Source of the DNA: Clostridiaceae bacterium
GTDB taxonomy: Bacteria; Bacillota; Clostridia; Lachnospirales; Lachnospiraceae
Assembly (NCBI GenBank): GCA_910575585.1
Contig: CAJTGF010000042.1
Coordinates: 1-48,416, forward strand
Direction: 5' to 3'
Length of the DNA: 48,416 nt
Under the pieces are notes generated by a model that was given only the letters and a program-made list of their open reading frames with translations, was not told the origin of the DNA and did no database searches. A program made the position numbers and the translations under genes. This document shows, one piece after another, positions 17,665-26,536 of the stretch. Each line of letters opens with the position of its first letter. The stretch's first letter is position 1.

Positions 17665-18342
17665 ATGAAAAAAGAGCTTTTTGAATTATTTGGTTCACCC
17701 AATGATCTGTCCGCGGAGGTGATCCTGGCAAGGCTTTCCATGGCCACAGTGATCGGTTTATTTATTTTTCTGTCTTATCGGCTTTCCCACGACGGAAGCA
17801 TCTACAGCAAGAAGTTTAATGTATCCCTGGTAACCCTGACTATTATAACGACAACGGTGATGATCGTCATTGGAAATAATCTGGCCATGTCCCTTGGTAT
17901 GGTGGGCGCTCTGTCCATCGTGCGTTTTCGGACGGCCATCAAGGATTCCAGGGATGCGGTGTATATTTTTTGGACCATTGTGGCAGGCATCTGCTGCGGC
18001 GCCGGAGATTATGTGGTGGCGGCCATGGGCAGCGCCTTTATCTTTACGGTTCTTTTGCTGTTCGGCCGGATCCGCAATGAAAACCGGGTGCTGATGATTA
18101 TCCGCGGGGCCCGCGTCAATGAGGGCCAGGTGGAGGCTTTGATCTTTCAGCGGTTTTCCAGAAAGGCCACCCTGCGGGTGAAAAATTCTACGGAGACCAA
18201 CATCGAATTTATCTATGAATTGAGCAAAAAGGTGTTCGATAAAAAGCAGAAAACAGACAAAAGCATTATGGATGAGATTTATGCCATCGGCAATATTGAA
18301 TATTTTAACGTTGTGACACAGAATGACGATATCAGCAGTTAA
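17665..18342 (+). CDS. DUF4956 membrane protein
   Basis: A 225-residue protein with four or five membrane helices (about 20-150) and a ~75-residue soluble C-terminal domain. The family hallmark is GMVGALSIVRFRTAIKDSRD near residues 78-97, a conserved glycine- and arginine-rich turn between helices. No biochemical function is established as far as I know. DUF4956 genes commonly sit beside VTC and CotH genes in Clostridia and Actinobacteria, as here, which suggests it is the membrane partner or channel of the VTC protein. A GAGGCG site precedes the ATG. Confidence 0.85.
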   Translation: MKKELFELFGSPNDLSAEVILARLSMATVIGLFIFLSYRLSHDGSIYSKKFNVSLVTLTIITTTVMIVIGNNLAMSLGMVGALSIVRFRTAIKDSRDAVYIFWTIVAGICCGAGDYVVAAMGSAFIFTVLLLFGRIRNENRVLMIIRGARVNEGQVEALIFQRFSRKATLRVKNSTETNIEFIYELSKKVFDKKQKTDKSIMDEIYAIGNIEYFNVVTQNDDISS

Positions 18343-18372
18343 TATGCGCGTGACCCGAAAGAGGGAAAAAAC

Positions 18373-19848
18373 ATGAGATACAAAGTACTGGGTATTGGGA
18401 TGACCGTTTTTATGCTGGCCGCCGCTGCAGTCCTGACCCGTGCGGAAACCGTAAAAGAGCGGGGCCGCGTCCATCATCACCGGGTCGGGCGGCGCGAGGG
18501 CGGATGTGACTGCGGCGGCTTGTCACTGTGTACCCATCTGCCCCTTGTGGTGATCGACACCAGAGGGCAGATGGTCCCGGGGGAGGTTACGCAGGCCAGG
18601 GACCGGTTTGGGCAGATGACCTATACAAAAGCGCCGGACGGGGATACTACAGTCTGTGTGGATCTGAAGGTGATCGACAATGAGACTGCCAACAATCATC
18701 CCGGCGACAAGGAGGCGTTTTCTACGAACTGCCGGCTGCGGGTCCGGGGCAATTCATCCAGGCGGTTTCCCAAGGTCCCCTATGCTCTTGAATTTGTTGA
18801 CGACAAAGGGGAGAACCGGAATATTTCCGTCATGGGTATGGATGCCCATCATCAGTGGGTGCTCAACGGGCCGATCCTGGACAAATCCCTGATACGCAAT
18901 TATATGTGGTACAACATTGCCGGGGAGCTGATGGATTACGCGCCCAATGTGCGGTTTTGCGAGCTTTTGGTAGACGGGCAGTATGAAGGGCTGTATCTGA
19001 TGACGGAGAGCGTCACCGGAGGGAAGGACTGCCGGCTGAAGCTGGCCGCCAATGTGAACAATACCCAGCTGACGGGATATCTTCTGCGGTATGACCGGCC
19101 TACCCAAGAGGATCTGGAGAGCGTGCGGGATATTTACACTTATTCGGAGCGCATGTTCCAGACCCCGCAGGATATTGCCATCCGCTATCCGGGAAAGAAG
19201 AAGCTGACACAGGATATGGCAAAGAGTATTGAGCTGGATTACTCCGCGTTTGAGAAGGCACTCTTTTCCTTTGACTATAATTCGGACAAGTATGGGTATG
19301 AGCAGTGGATCGATGTGGACAGCTTTGTGGACTATTATCTCATAAACGAGTTTACGAAAAATCTGGACGCGGGAAGTTATTCCACCTACATCTATAAAGA
19401 AATAGGAGGGAAGTTTAAATTATGCGTATGGGATTTTAATAATTCCTGCGATAATTACCGTGAGGAGGCGGTTGGCCCCCAGGGGTTTTTCATGAATGAA
19501 AGGGCATGGTATTTTATGCTGATGAAAGATGGGGCATTTGTGGAGCGGGTCCAGAAAAGGTATAAGGAATTAAGAAGAAGTTATTTTAGTGAGGAGTACC
19601 TGATGGGATATATTGAGGAGACGCTGGAGTTTCTTGGGAGCGCCATAGAGCGCAATAATGAGCGCTGGAAGGAGGAGATCGCCAATTGGGGCGGTCTGAT
19701 CCCCCAGGAGCGGAACCTTAGCAGTCATGAAGCCGCGGTGGAGCAGCTGAAAAGCTGGCTGACAGAACGGGGGAGATGGCTGGATGAGAACATTCACGGA
19801 CTGGAACAGTATGGGCATTATTCGCGGAATAAGGTGTATGCCCATTGA
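18373..19848 (+). CDS. CotH-family protein kinase, secreted
   Basis: A 491-residue exported protein. A signal sequence (about 1-24) is followed by an odd segment of some 25 residues rich in His, Arg and Cys (VHHHRVGRREGGCDCGG), then the CotH domain. Motifs are RVRGNSSRRFPKVPYALEF (phosphate-binding lobe), WVLNGPILDKSLIRNY, FCELLVDGQYEGLYLMTE, YYLINEFTKNLDAGSYSTYIYK, and the metal site VWDFNNSCDNY with D354 and N356. In Bacillus subtilis, CotH phosphorylates spore-coat proteins; here the setting is polymer synthesis, so the substrate is probably a surface protein or glycan. AGAGGGAAAAAAC precedes the ATG. It is the third gene of the operon. Confidence 0.88.
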   Translation: MRYKVLGIGMTVFMLAAAAVLTRAETVKERGRVHHHRVGRREGGCDCGGLSLCTHLPLVVIDTRGQMVPGEVTQARDRFGQMTYTKAPDGDTTVCVDLKVIDNETANNHPGDKEAFSTNCRLRVRGNSSRRFPKVPYALEFVDDKGENRNISVMGMDAHHQWVLNGPILDKSLIRNYMWYNIAGELMDYAPNVRFCELLVDGQYEGLYLMTESVTGGKDCRLKLAANVNNTQLTGYLLRYDRPTQEDLESVRDIYTYSERMFQTPQDIAIRYPGKKKLTQDMAKSIELDYSAFEKALFSFDYNSDKYGYEQWIDVDSFVDYYLINEFTKNLDAGSYSTYIYKEIGGKFKLCVWDFNNSCDNYREEAVGPQGFFMNERAWYFMLMKDGAFVERVQKRYKELRRSYFSEEYLMGYIEETLEFLGSAIERNNERWKEEIANWGGLIPQERNLSSHEAAVEQLKSWLTERGRWLDENIHGLEQYGHYSRNKVYAH

Positions 19849-19879
19849 GGAAGCGCATCTGTTTAGAAAGCTGTAGATC

Positions 19880-22132
19880 ATGAAAAAATATATCATTACT
19901 GTTTGTATCCTCATAACCCTCCTTTTTTTGGGATACACCATTTATTACCGTCATGGAGTCTACATAGACATAACCCCCGATGTGGCCGTCACCTCTTTTG
20001 TGACGGTTAACGGAAAAAATATCTGTCTGAAACAGGGACAGGAGGATATGCCTTTTGAGGTGAGAGGCGTGGATATGGGGGTGGGGATGCCGGGAAAGTG
20101 GGCAACGGATTACGCCATAGATAAGGAAATGTATTTTCGGTGGTTTGGCCAGATCCAGGACATGGGAGCCAACACGGTCAGGGTTTATACGATTTTGCAG
20201 GACGATTTCTATGACACGTTTTATGAGTATAACCGGCAGAGTAAGGAGCCGTTGTATCTGATCCATGGGGTTTGGATCAACGACTACGTTTTCAATTCCC
20301 ACCGGGATGCCTATGATGAGGAACTGCTGGACCCTCTTCTTCGGGACTGCCGGGCCGTGGTGGACATTATCCACGGCAAGAAGAGCCTGTCTTTAGGGGA
20401 CGGAGGAGCGTCGGGGACGTATAGAAAGGATATTTCCCCCTGGGTGCTGGGGTATATTATCGGCGTGGAGTGGGAGAGCAGTCTTGTGGTCTATACCAAT
20501 GAAAAAAGCTGGGACAAAAATTCCTACCAGGGAACGTATCTGTACACGGAGCCGGAAGCCACGGCTTTTGAGGCTTTTCTCTGCCAGGTGGGGGATAAGA
20601 TGATCCAGTATGAAAGCAGCAGATACAAGCAGCAGAGGCTGGTGGCGTTTTCCAACTGGCCTACCACAGACCCGTTTGTGTATCCTATGGCAGTAACCTC
20701 CTACCGATATAAGATCGCCTGTGTTGACGTGGAACATATTAAGGCGAAAGAAACGTTTTTGTCGGGGATGTTTGCCTCCTACCATGTGTATCCCTATTTC
20801 CCCGATTATCTGCAGATCATGAAGGAGGGAGACCAATACAGCCAGGAGATGGTGGATGAGCGTCTGGGCGAGGTCATCCGAAAAAATCTGGAATATCACA
20901 CCTCACGTTTAAATGGGGCAAAGATTGAAAAATATCTGACAGACAGGGACTACTATGACTCCAGAGGGCGGTACAATACCTATAGGGCTTATCTGAAAGC
21001 CCTTAACCGGTATCATACCATTCCGGTTATTATTTCCGAGTACGGCGTTACCACCGGAAGGGGGATGGCCCAGAGGGATGTGAATACGGGGCGCAACCAA
21101 GGACATATGACGGAACAGGAACAGGGGCAGGCCCTTATTGACTGCTACCGGGATATTATGGACGCGGGGTGCGCGGGCAGCTGTGTGTTTACCTGGCAGG
21201 ATGAGTGGTTTAAGCGGACCTGGAACACCATGCATGCCGTGGATTTGGACAAGACGCCTTACTGGAGCGACTGCCAGACCAATGAACAGTATTTCGGGCT
21301 TCTGTCCTTTGACCCGGGCAGTGAGGAAAGTGTCTGCTATGTGGACGGCGATATTTCCGAGTGGACCGCAGACGACGTGGTGATGACCGCGGATGACATG
21401 GAGCTGTCCGTAAAGTATGATGAGAAATATATGTATTTTCTGGTGAAAAAACAGAGATTTGATCCGGAACATGACACCTTGTACATTCCGCTGGACATTA
21501 CGCCCAAAAGCGGCAGTACCTGGTGCAAAGAGTACAACGTGGCTTTTGAGCGGGCCTGCGACTTTGTGGTGGTCATCAAAGGGAAGGAGCACAGCCGGGT
21601 AATGGTGCAGAAGCGGTATGAGGCCCTGTTGTCTACCTACGGAGGCCCTTATTACCAGGAGGACCCTTACCTGAATCCGCCAGAGATATGTACGCCCAAT
21701 TTTGAGCGGGTCTATCTGCCCCTGATCTTAACCGGGGTTTTTCCGGACCGCAAATCCACGGCGCCCACAGGGGTGAAATACGAGACCGGCCTTTTGCGGT
21801 ACGGAAACGGCAATCCGTCGGCAGAAGAGTTTGACTCTCTTGCGGACTTTATTTTTGCGGGGGATTATGTGGAACTGCGGATCCCCTGGCAGGTGTTAAA
21901 CTTCTCCAACCCGTCGGAGATGATGGTACATGATGACTACTATGAACACTATGGGATAGAAAATCTGCGGGTTAAGGAGATATACGCAGGAGTGGGATGG
22001 TCCGGAGGGACCAGTCACCGGATCCCTATGGCAGCCGTTTCTTTAAAAGGCTGGGGGAAGAAGGTGACCTTTCATGAGCGGCTGAAACAATCGTACTACA
22101 TGTTGAAGGCGTACTGGACCGGCAGTCCGTGA
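19880..22132 (+). CDS. Membrane-anchored glycosidase-like protein with C-terminal carbohydrate-binding-like domain
   Basis: A 750-residue protein anchored by one N-terminal helix (residues 4-23) and otherwise outside the cell. Residues ~40-480 look like a clan-A (beta/alpha)8 glycosidase: RGVDMGVGMPGKW and MGANTVRVYTILQDDFYD as in beta-1,3-glucanosyl/GH5-like enzymes, a candidate acid/base at E197 or E199 (GYIIGVEWES), and a candidate nucleophile E387 in IISEYGVTTGRG. CVFTWQDEWFKRTWN follows. Residues ~488-730 form a second beta domain (DGDISEWTADDVVMT...) resembling CBM9/DOMON domains. Its place beside a processive synthase suggests trimming, transfer or anchoring of the polymer. The ribosome binding site is weak. 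Confidence 0.7.
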   Translation: MKKYIITVCILITLLFLGYTIYYRHGVYIDITPDVAVTSFVTVNGKNICLKQGQEDMPFEVRGVDMGVGMPGKWATDYAIDKEMYFRWFGQIQDMGANTVRVYTILQDDFYDTFYEYNRQSKEPLYLIHGVWINDYVFNSHRDAYDEELLDPLLRDCRAVVDIIHGKKSLSLGDGGASGTYRKDISPWVLGYIIGVEWESSLVVYTNEKSWDKNSYQGTYLYTEPEATAFEAFLCQVGDKMIQYESSRYKQQRLVAFSNWPTTDPFVYPMAVTSYRYKIACVDVEHIKAKETFLSGMFASYHVYPYFPDYLQIMKEGDQYSQEMVDERLGEVIRKNLEYHTSRLNGAKIEKYLTDRDYYDSRGRYNTYRAYLKALNRYHTIPVIISEYGVTTGRGMAQRDVNTGRNQGHMTEQEQGQALIDCYRDIMDAGCAGSCVFTWQDEWFKRTWNTMHAVDLDKTPYWSDCQTNEQYFGLLSFDPGSEESVCYVDGDISEWTADDVVMTADDMELSVKYDEKYMYFLVKKQRFDPEHDTLYIPLDITPKSGSTWCKEYNVAFERACDFVVVIKGKEHSRVMVQKRYEALLSTYGGPYYQEDPYLNPPEICTPNFERVYLPLILTGVFPDRKSTAPTGVKYETGLLRYGNGNPSAEEFDSLADFIFAGDYVELRIPWQVLNFSNPSEMMVHDDYYEHYGIENLRVKEIYAGVGWSGGTSHRIPMAAVSLKGWGKKVTFHERLKQSYYMLKAYWTGSP

Positions 22133-22162
22133 CGGGCTTTGGCAGGAATGAGGTGATGGAAC

Positions 22163-23269
22163 GTGGGCAGTGAGGTGCTGTTATACGGGTATGGGGCTGT
22201 GTGCCTGAGCATGCTGGTGTTTAATATTGTCAACAGCATGGTAATGAAAAAGCAGGAGATGAGGCTGGAGAGAACGTGCAGAATTCTGGCCGGTCAGGTG
22301 GAGATCCAGCTGGAACGCATCCGGGAGGGAGGATCCGTGGATGAAAAACACATCCGCTACCTGTCATGGAAGCTGTCCCATATAATAAATTTGGTGGCCT
22401 TTGACCATGTGATGGAGACCTTCCTGGAAAATGACCGGGAGCCTGGGGCCGGGGAATACAAGAAACAGATACAGCCGGTGATCTTTCATCTGGCGGTGGT
22501 GTATCTGCGGCGGGAAACGATGCAGTCCGCTTATTTTGCCTACTTCCTGTCCAGAAACGGGCTGCAGAGTTATATGGCGGCGGATGCCCTGGAAGACATC
22601 CTGGTCCAGTACATGAGAAAGCAGAACCTTTACTGCCGCGTCAATGCCCTGGACGCGCTGTGCGGGTTTGGCTCCGGGGAGAGCGTTGTAAAAGCCCTGA
22701 TGCTGTTGAACCAGGAAGGCGGGTTTATCCACGAGAAGATACTGACAGACGGCCTTCTGGCTTTTAACGGCAGCCATGACCAGCTGATGGGGCTTTTGTG
22801 GGATAAATTTGAGAGATTTTCCGGCAGGATGCAGATGGTGATCTTAAATTACACCCGCTTTAAAAGCGGCGATTACTGTGAGAGCATGTTTCGGATCATG
22901 GTGGACCCGGGCAGGGACAAAGAGCAGAGGCTTTTGGCTATCCGCTATTTCGGCCGGTATTTTTATGAGCCTGCCAGGGAATCTCTCCTTGCCTTTGCCT
23001 TGGACCAGAACCCTTTAAACTGGGAGTACGCCGCGGTAAGCGTCTCATCCCTGGCAGGATATCCGGGGGAGCAGGTGGTGACGGCGCTCATAGACGCGGT
23101 CCACAGCTCCAACTGGTATGTGCGCTACAATGCGGCGGCAAGCCTGGAAACTCATGAGGGCTATGATTGGGAGTGGATGGACGCGGCAGGCGGCAACGAC
23201 CGGTATGCCAGGGAGATGCTGATGTACCGGCTGGAACTTAACAATGCCAGAAAAGGAGACAAGTTATGA
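22163..23269 (+). CDS. HEAT-repeat protein with N-terminal membrane anchor
   Basis: A 368-residue protein starting at GTG 22163 behind GAGGTGA. One N-terminal membrane helix (about 4-26) precedes a charged helical region and then alpha-helical pairs of HEAT type. The clearest is near the C-terminus (NPLNWEYAAVSVSSLAGYPGEQVVTALIDAVHSSNWYVRYNAAASLE), with a typical R/NAAxxL pattern. No catalytic motif is visible. HEAT arrays are protein-binding scaffolds; here it would tether operon partners such as the synthase to the membrane. Its last codons overlap the synthase start (ATGA), so the two are translationally coupled. Confidence 0.75.
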   Translation: MGSEVLLYGYGAVCLSMLVFNIVNSMVMKKQEMRLERTCRILAGQVEIQLERIREGGSVDEKHIRYLSWKLSHIINLVAFDHVMETFLENDREPGAGEYKKQIQPVIFHLAVVYLRRETMQSAYFAYFLSRNGLQSYMAADALEDILVQYMRKQNLYCRVNALDALCGFGSGESVVKALMLLNQEGGFIHEKILTDGLLAFNGSHDQLMGLLWDKFERFSGRMQMVILNYTRFKSGDYCESMFRIMVDPGRDKEQRLLAIRYFGRYFYEPARESLLAFALDQNPLNWEYAAVSVSSLAGYPGEQVVTALIDAVHSSNWYVRYNAAASLETHEGYDWEWMDAAGGNDRYAREMLMYRLELNNARKGDKL

Positions 23270-24678
23270 GAGAGGCGTTTCAGGTGTTTTTTCATGGAGT
23301 GGGAATTTTTTTTGTCCTGTACATGATCGGGTACGCCAGCTTTCTCTTTCTGTCCGTAACCGTAGGCACCACGTCCTTGTACAACGCCAAAAGGAACAAC
23401 GCCCTGAAAAATGAACTGCAGAGGGATTACTATATGCCGGTGTCCATACTTGTGCCTGCCCACAACGAGAGCATTACCATCAAAGCCACCATTGATTCGC
23501 TTCTGGCGCTGGACTACCTGCTCTACGAGATCGTGGTGGTGGACGACGGTTCCACGGACGATACGGCCCGGGTTATGGAAAAAGCCTTTCACATGGCCCG
23601 GGTAAACCGCCCCATCCAGAGAAGACTGGCCTGTCAGGAGGCGGAGGCAGTTTACGAGACAAACGCGTACAAGGTGCCGATCACCTTGATCCGAAAGAAA
23701 AACGGCGGCAAAGCCGATGCCCTGAACATGGGGATCAACATGGCAAAGTATCCCTATTTTCTCTGTATTGACGCGGACTCGGTGCTGCAAAGCGATTCCC
23801 TGAAAAAGATCGTACGGCCTGTGCTGGAGGATGACCGGGTTGTGGCTGTGGGCGGAGCTGTGCGGCCGTGCAACGGGGCCGAGATCCAGGACGGAAAGCT
23901 GATTCGCTACCGCATGCCCCAAAAACTTCTGGCCTGTATGCAGGTGCTGGAGTATGACCGCTCTTTTTTGGCTTCCCGCATCCTCTTTGACAAGTTTAAC
24001 GGCAATATCATCGTGTCAGGGGCCTTTGGGCTGTTTAAAAAGAACGTGGTCATGGAAGCGGGAGGGTATGACGTGACCACCATGGGGGAAGACATGGAGC
24101 TGGTGGTCAAGCTTCATGTGTTTTGCAGAGAGCATGGGATGGAGTACAGGATACGGTACGCCACTGACGCCATCTGCTGGACCCAGGCGCCGGAAAAGCT
24201 GTCGGATCTGTGCAGGCAGCGGAGGCGGTGGCACATCGGGCTGTATCAGAGCATGATAAGGCACCAAAGGATCCTGGCCAATCCCAAATACGGCATGGTA
24301 GGTCTGGTGTCCTATTTGTATTTTTTGATCTATGAGCTTTTATCCCCATACATTGAGGTGTTCGGCACCGTAGCCATGGCTGCGGCATGGATGATGGGAT
24401 TTCTCAATATTTCCTATATGTTTTTGTATCTGGGGATCTATGTGATGTATTCTTCCATCCTGTCGCTGACCGCCTTTTTTGCCAGGGTCCATACCATTGA
24501 CCTAAAGCTGACGTTTGCGGACGGTATAAAGGCTGTGGGGCTGTGCGCGGCGGAGGTATCCTGCCTGCGGTTTATCCTGGCATGGGTGCGGGTGACGGCT
24601 CTGGGGCGGGGAAAGAGACGTAATGTGTGGGGACAGATTGAGAGAAAGGCGATCAATTTCAAAAGCAGCAGTCAGTAA
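23266..24678 (+). CDS. Processive GT2-family polysaccharide synthase
   Basis: A 470-residue membrane synthase with one N-terminal helix (about 8-30), a cytoplasmic GT-A domain, and three or four C-terminal helices (about 350-450). It has the full processive signature: D93/D94 in VVVDDGSTDD, D169-A-D171, E275-D276 in GEDMEL, and Q318-R-R-R-W322. This D,D,D,QxxRW set is shared by cellulose, hyaluronan and poly-GlcNAc synthases, which polymerise and export in one step. There is no PilZ domain, so any c-di-GMP control must come from another protein; the neighbouring EAL protein is the obvious candidate. The product is unknown. Confidence 0.9.
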   Translation: MREAFQVFFHGVGIFFVLYMIGYASFLFLSVTVGTTSLYNAKRNNALKNELQRDYYMPVSILVPAHNESITIKATIDSLLALDYLLYEIVVVDDGSTDDTARVMEKAFHMARVNRPIQRRLACQEAEAVYETNAYKVPITLIRKKNGGKADALNMGINMAKYPYFLCIDADSVLQSDSLKKIVRPVLEDDRVVAVGGAVRPCNGAEIQDGKLIRYRMPQKLLACMQVLEYDRSFLASRILFDKFNGNIIVSGAFGLFKKNVVMEAGGYDVTTMGEDMELVVKLHVFCREHGMEYRIRYATDAICWTQAPEKLSDLCRQRRRWHIGLYQSMIRHQRILANPKYGMVGLVSYLYFLIYELLSPYIEVFGTVAMAAAWMMGFLNISYMFLYLGIYVMYSSILSLTAFFARVHTIDLKLTFADGIKAVGLCAAEVSCLRFILAWVRVTALGRGKRRNVWGQIERKAINFKSSSQ

Positions 24679-24712
24679 AACGGCAAAAGGATTCTATCAG
24701 GAGAGTGCGTAA

Positions 24713-26536
24713 GTGGGAAAAGCGGTCATCTATGTGGCAGGAAACCCTGATTCCTACCCAGTGGAATATTATGACGCCCGGGAGGGTATTTACAAGGGGA
24801 TGATCCCGGATCTTTTTCGGGAATTTTCGGAAAGCTCGGATTACGATATTGAGTACTATAAGCCGGGGGAGGAGGATCTGCGGGAGCCTTTGGCTGAAGA
24901 GAGGCAGGTGGATATCATCTCCGGATGTGTGGGGGAGGAGTCGTTTCGCCATCGGTCCCAGGGGGAGATCGTGGTGCTGGAGACAAGGATAGGAGGGGAA
25001 TCGATCTTCTACCGTATTCTGATGACAGACGCGGCGCCGCAGCAGCTGAAGGGGGATCTGGAGGATTTTGTTTCGGCGGTTTCCCAGGAGAGCAAGGCGG
25101 GGATGCTGATCGATTGTTCCCAGGGAAAGCCTGCGCTTTACAGAAAGAGGACTAAGCTGGCCTTTGGGGGGCTGGGGGTTGCGATCCTGGGGCTGACAGT
25201 GGGAGCTGTGTGGCTGGCAGGAAGGTGCAGACGTTACCGCAGGGCTGCGGATAAAAGAGATGAGACGGACAGCCTTACGGGGATCGGCAACGAAACATAT
25301 CTTTCCCGCAATTTTGAAAGGTTCGTTGTCCGGGAAAACAGGGCTTTGTACGCCATGGTTTATTTTTATGCGGATACGGACAAAATGAGAAAGACCAGGA
25401 GCAGTGAAGAAACCGATGGATTTGTGCGTCGTATGGCTTCGGCGCTTTTGGGGTTTACCGGGGAACGGGATATTTTGGCCAGAGTCAGCGATCAGGGGTT
25501 TGTCATGGTGCGGATGTGTCCCGGGGATGAGGAGCTGCGGCAATGGGTTTTGTCTGTTTTGGCCCGCGTCCGGGGGGTGGGGGAGGATCACGGCCGGTAT
25601 GTGAGCGCCGGTATGTGCCGGTTAAAGGACGGAGACTGGGATCTGGACGGATGCCTTCTTCATGTGAGCCAGGCGGCCCGGGCTGCCTGTGGGGAGGATC
25701 TGGATTATAAGGTGTGTACCGATAGTTGGATCCGCCAGTTCAGGGAGGAGAGAAAGCTGCAGGGGGACATAGAACGGGGGCTGGAGAACCAGGAATTTCA
25801 GCTGTATATCCAGTTTTACGCAGATGCGGCCCAGGGGCGGATCGTAGGGGGAGAGGCCCTGGCCCGGTGGGGCCATCCGGAAAAAGGAGTTCTGTCTCCC
25901 GGCAGTTTTATTCCACTGATGGAAAGGGCGGGGCTTATGGGGCAGCTGGATTTTTACGCTTTGGATCAGGCATGCGGTTTTTTGGAGAGGCTCCATCAGG
26001 TGGGGATGGAGGACTTTTTTATGTCCTGCAATTTTTCTCCGGCGACCCTGAAGGAGGAGGGATTTATGGACCGCTGCAGCCAGATTATAAAGACGCACCA
26101 GTTTGACAGAGGGCGGCTGATCTTCCAGGTTCCAAAGAAAGCTTTCAATGAGGAACTTGCTGTTGTCATCAAGTATGTCAGGCAGTTGAAAGATATGGGG
26201 GTACGGGTTGCGCTGGATGATTTTGGGGAGGGATTCGCCGCTTATGCGGATATAAACGAGTATATGCCGGATGTTCTGCAGCTGGATAAACGGCTGGTAG
26301 GTCTTCTTGGCACAGATGCGGGCAATGCCATTGTAAAAGCCATGGTTCAAGTGAGTCATGAGCTGGGGATCAGGGTTATGGCGGAAGGCGCCCAGGAGAA
26401 GGACCAGGCCGGGCTTTTGCGGGACATGGGATGTGATATGATCCAGGGATTTTGGTTTTACCGGCCCATACCGGCGTGGGAGGCGGTAAGAAAACTGTTG
26501 GAACAGTCTGCGGATGCAGGGAAAGGCGGATTATGA
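24713..26536 (+). CDS. Degenerate GGDEF-EAL protein with periplasmic-binding-like N-domain
   Basis: 607 residues from GTG 24713 (AGGAGA 9 nt upstream; an in-frame TAA directly precedes it). Residues 1-145 resemble a family-3 solute-binding domain (YKGMIPDLFREFSE), followed by one membrane helix (149-170). The GGDEF domain begins DSLTGIGNE (186-194), but its active-site loop reads SDQGF (259-263), so it cannot be a cyclase. The EAL domain keeps E381 (EALARW), N440, D502/D503 (DDFG) and E558, but the second catalytic motif ELTE is QVPK (472-475) and the conserved lysine is Q523, so hydrolysis is unlikely. Best read as a c-di-GMP receptor of the LapD/FimX kind controlling the synthase. A signal peptide is missing, which is odd for the N-domain. 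Confidence 0.85.
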   Translation: MGKAVIYVAGNPDSYPVEYYDAREGIYKGMIPDLFREFSESSDYDIEYYKPGEEDLREPLAEERQVDIISGCVGEESFRHRSQGEIVVLETRIGGESIFYRILMTDAAPQQLKGDLEDFVSAVSQESKAGMLIDCSQGKPALYRKRTKLAFGGLGVAILGLTVGAVWLAGRCRRYRRAADKRDETDSLTGIGNETYLSRNFERFVVRENRALYAMVYFYADTDKMRKTRSSEETDGFVRRMASALLGFTGERDILARVSDQGFVMVRMCPGDEELRQWVLSVLARVRGVGEDHGRYVSAGMCRLKDGDWDLDGCLLHVSQAARAACGEDLDYKVCTDSWIRQFREERKLQGDIERGLENQEFQLYIQFYADAAQGRIVGGEALARWGHPEKGVLSPGSFIPLMERAGLMGQLDFYALDQACGFLERLHQVGMEDFFMSCNFSPATLKEEGFMDRCSQIIKTHQFDRGRLIFQVPKKAFNEELAVVIKYVRQLKDMGVRVALDDFGEGFAAYADINEYMPDVLQLDKRLVGLLGTDAGNAIVKAMVQVSHELGIRVMAEGAQEKDQAGLLRDMGCDMIQGFWFYRPIPAWEAVRKLLEQSADAGKGGL

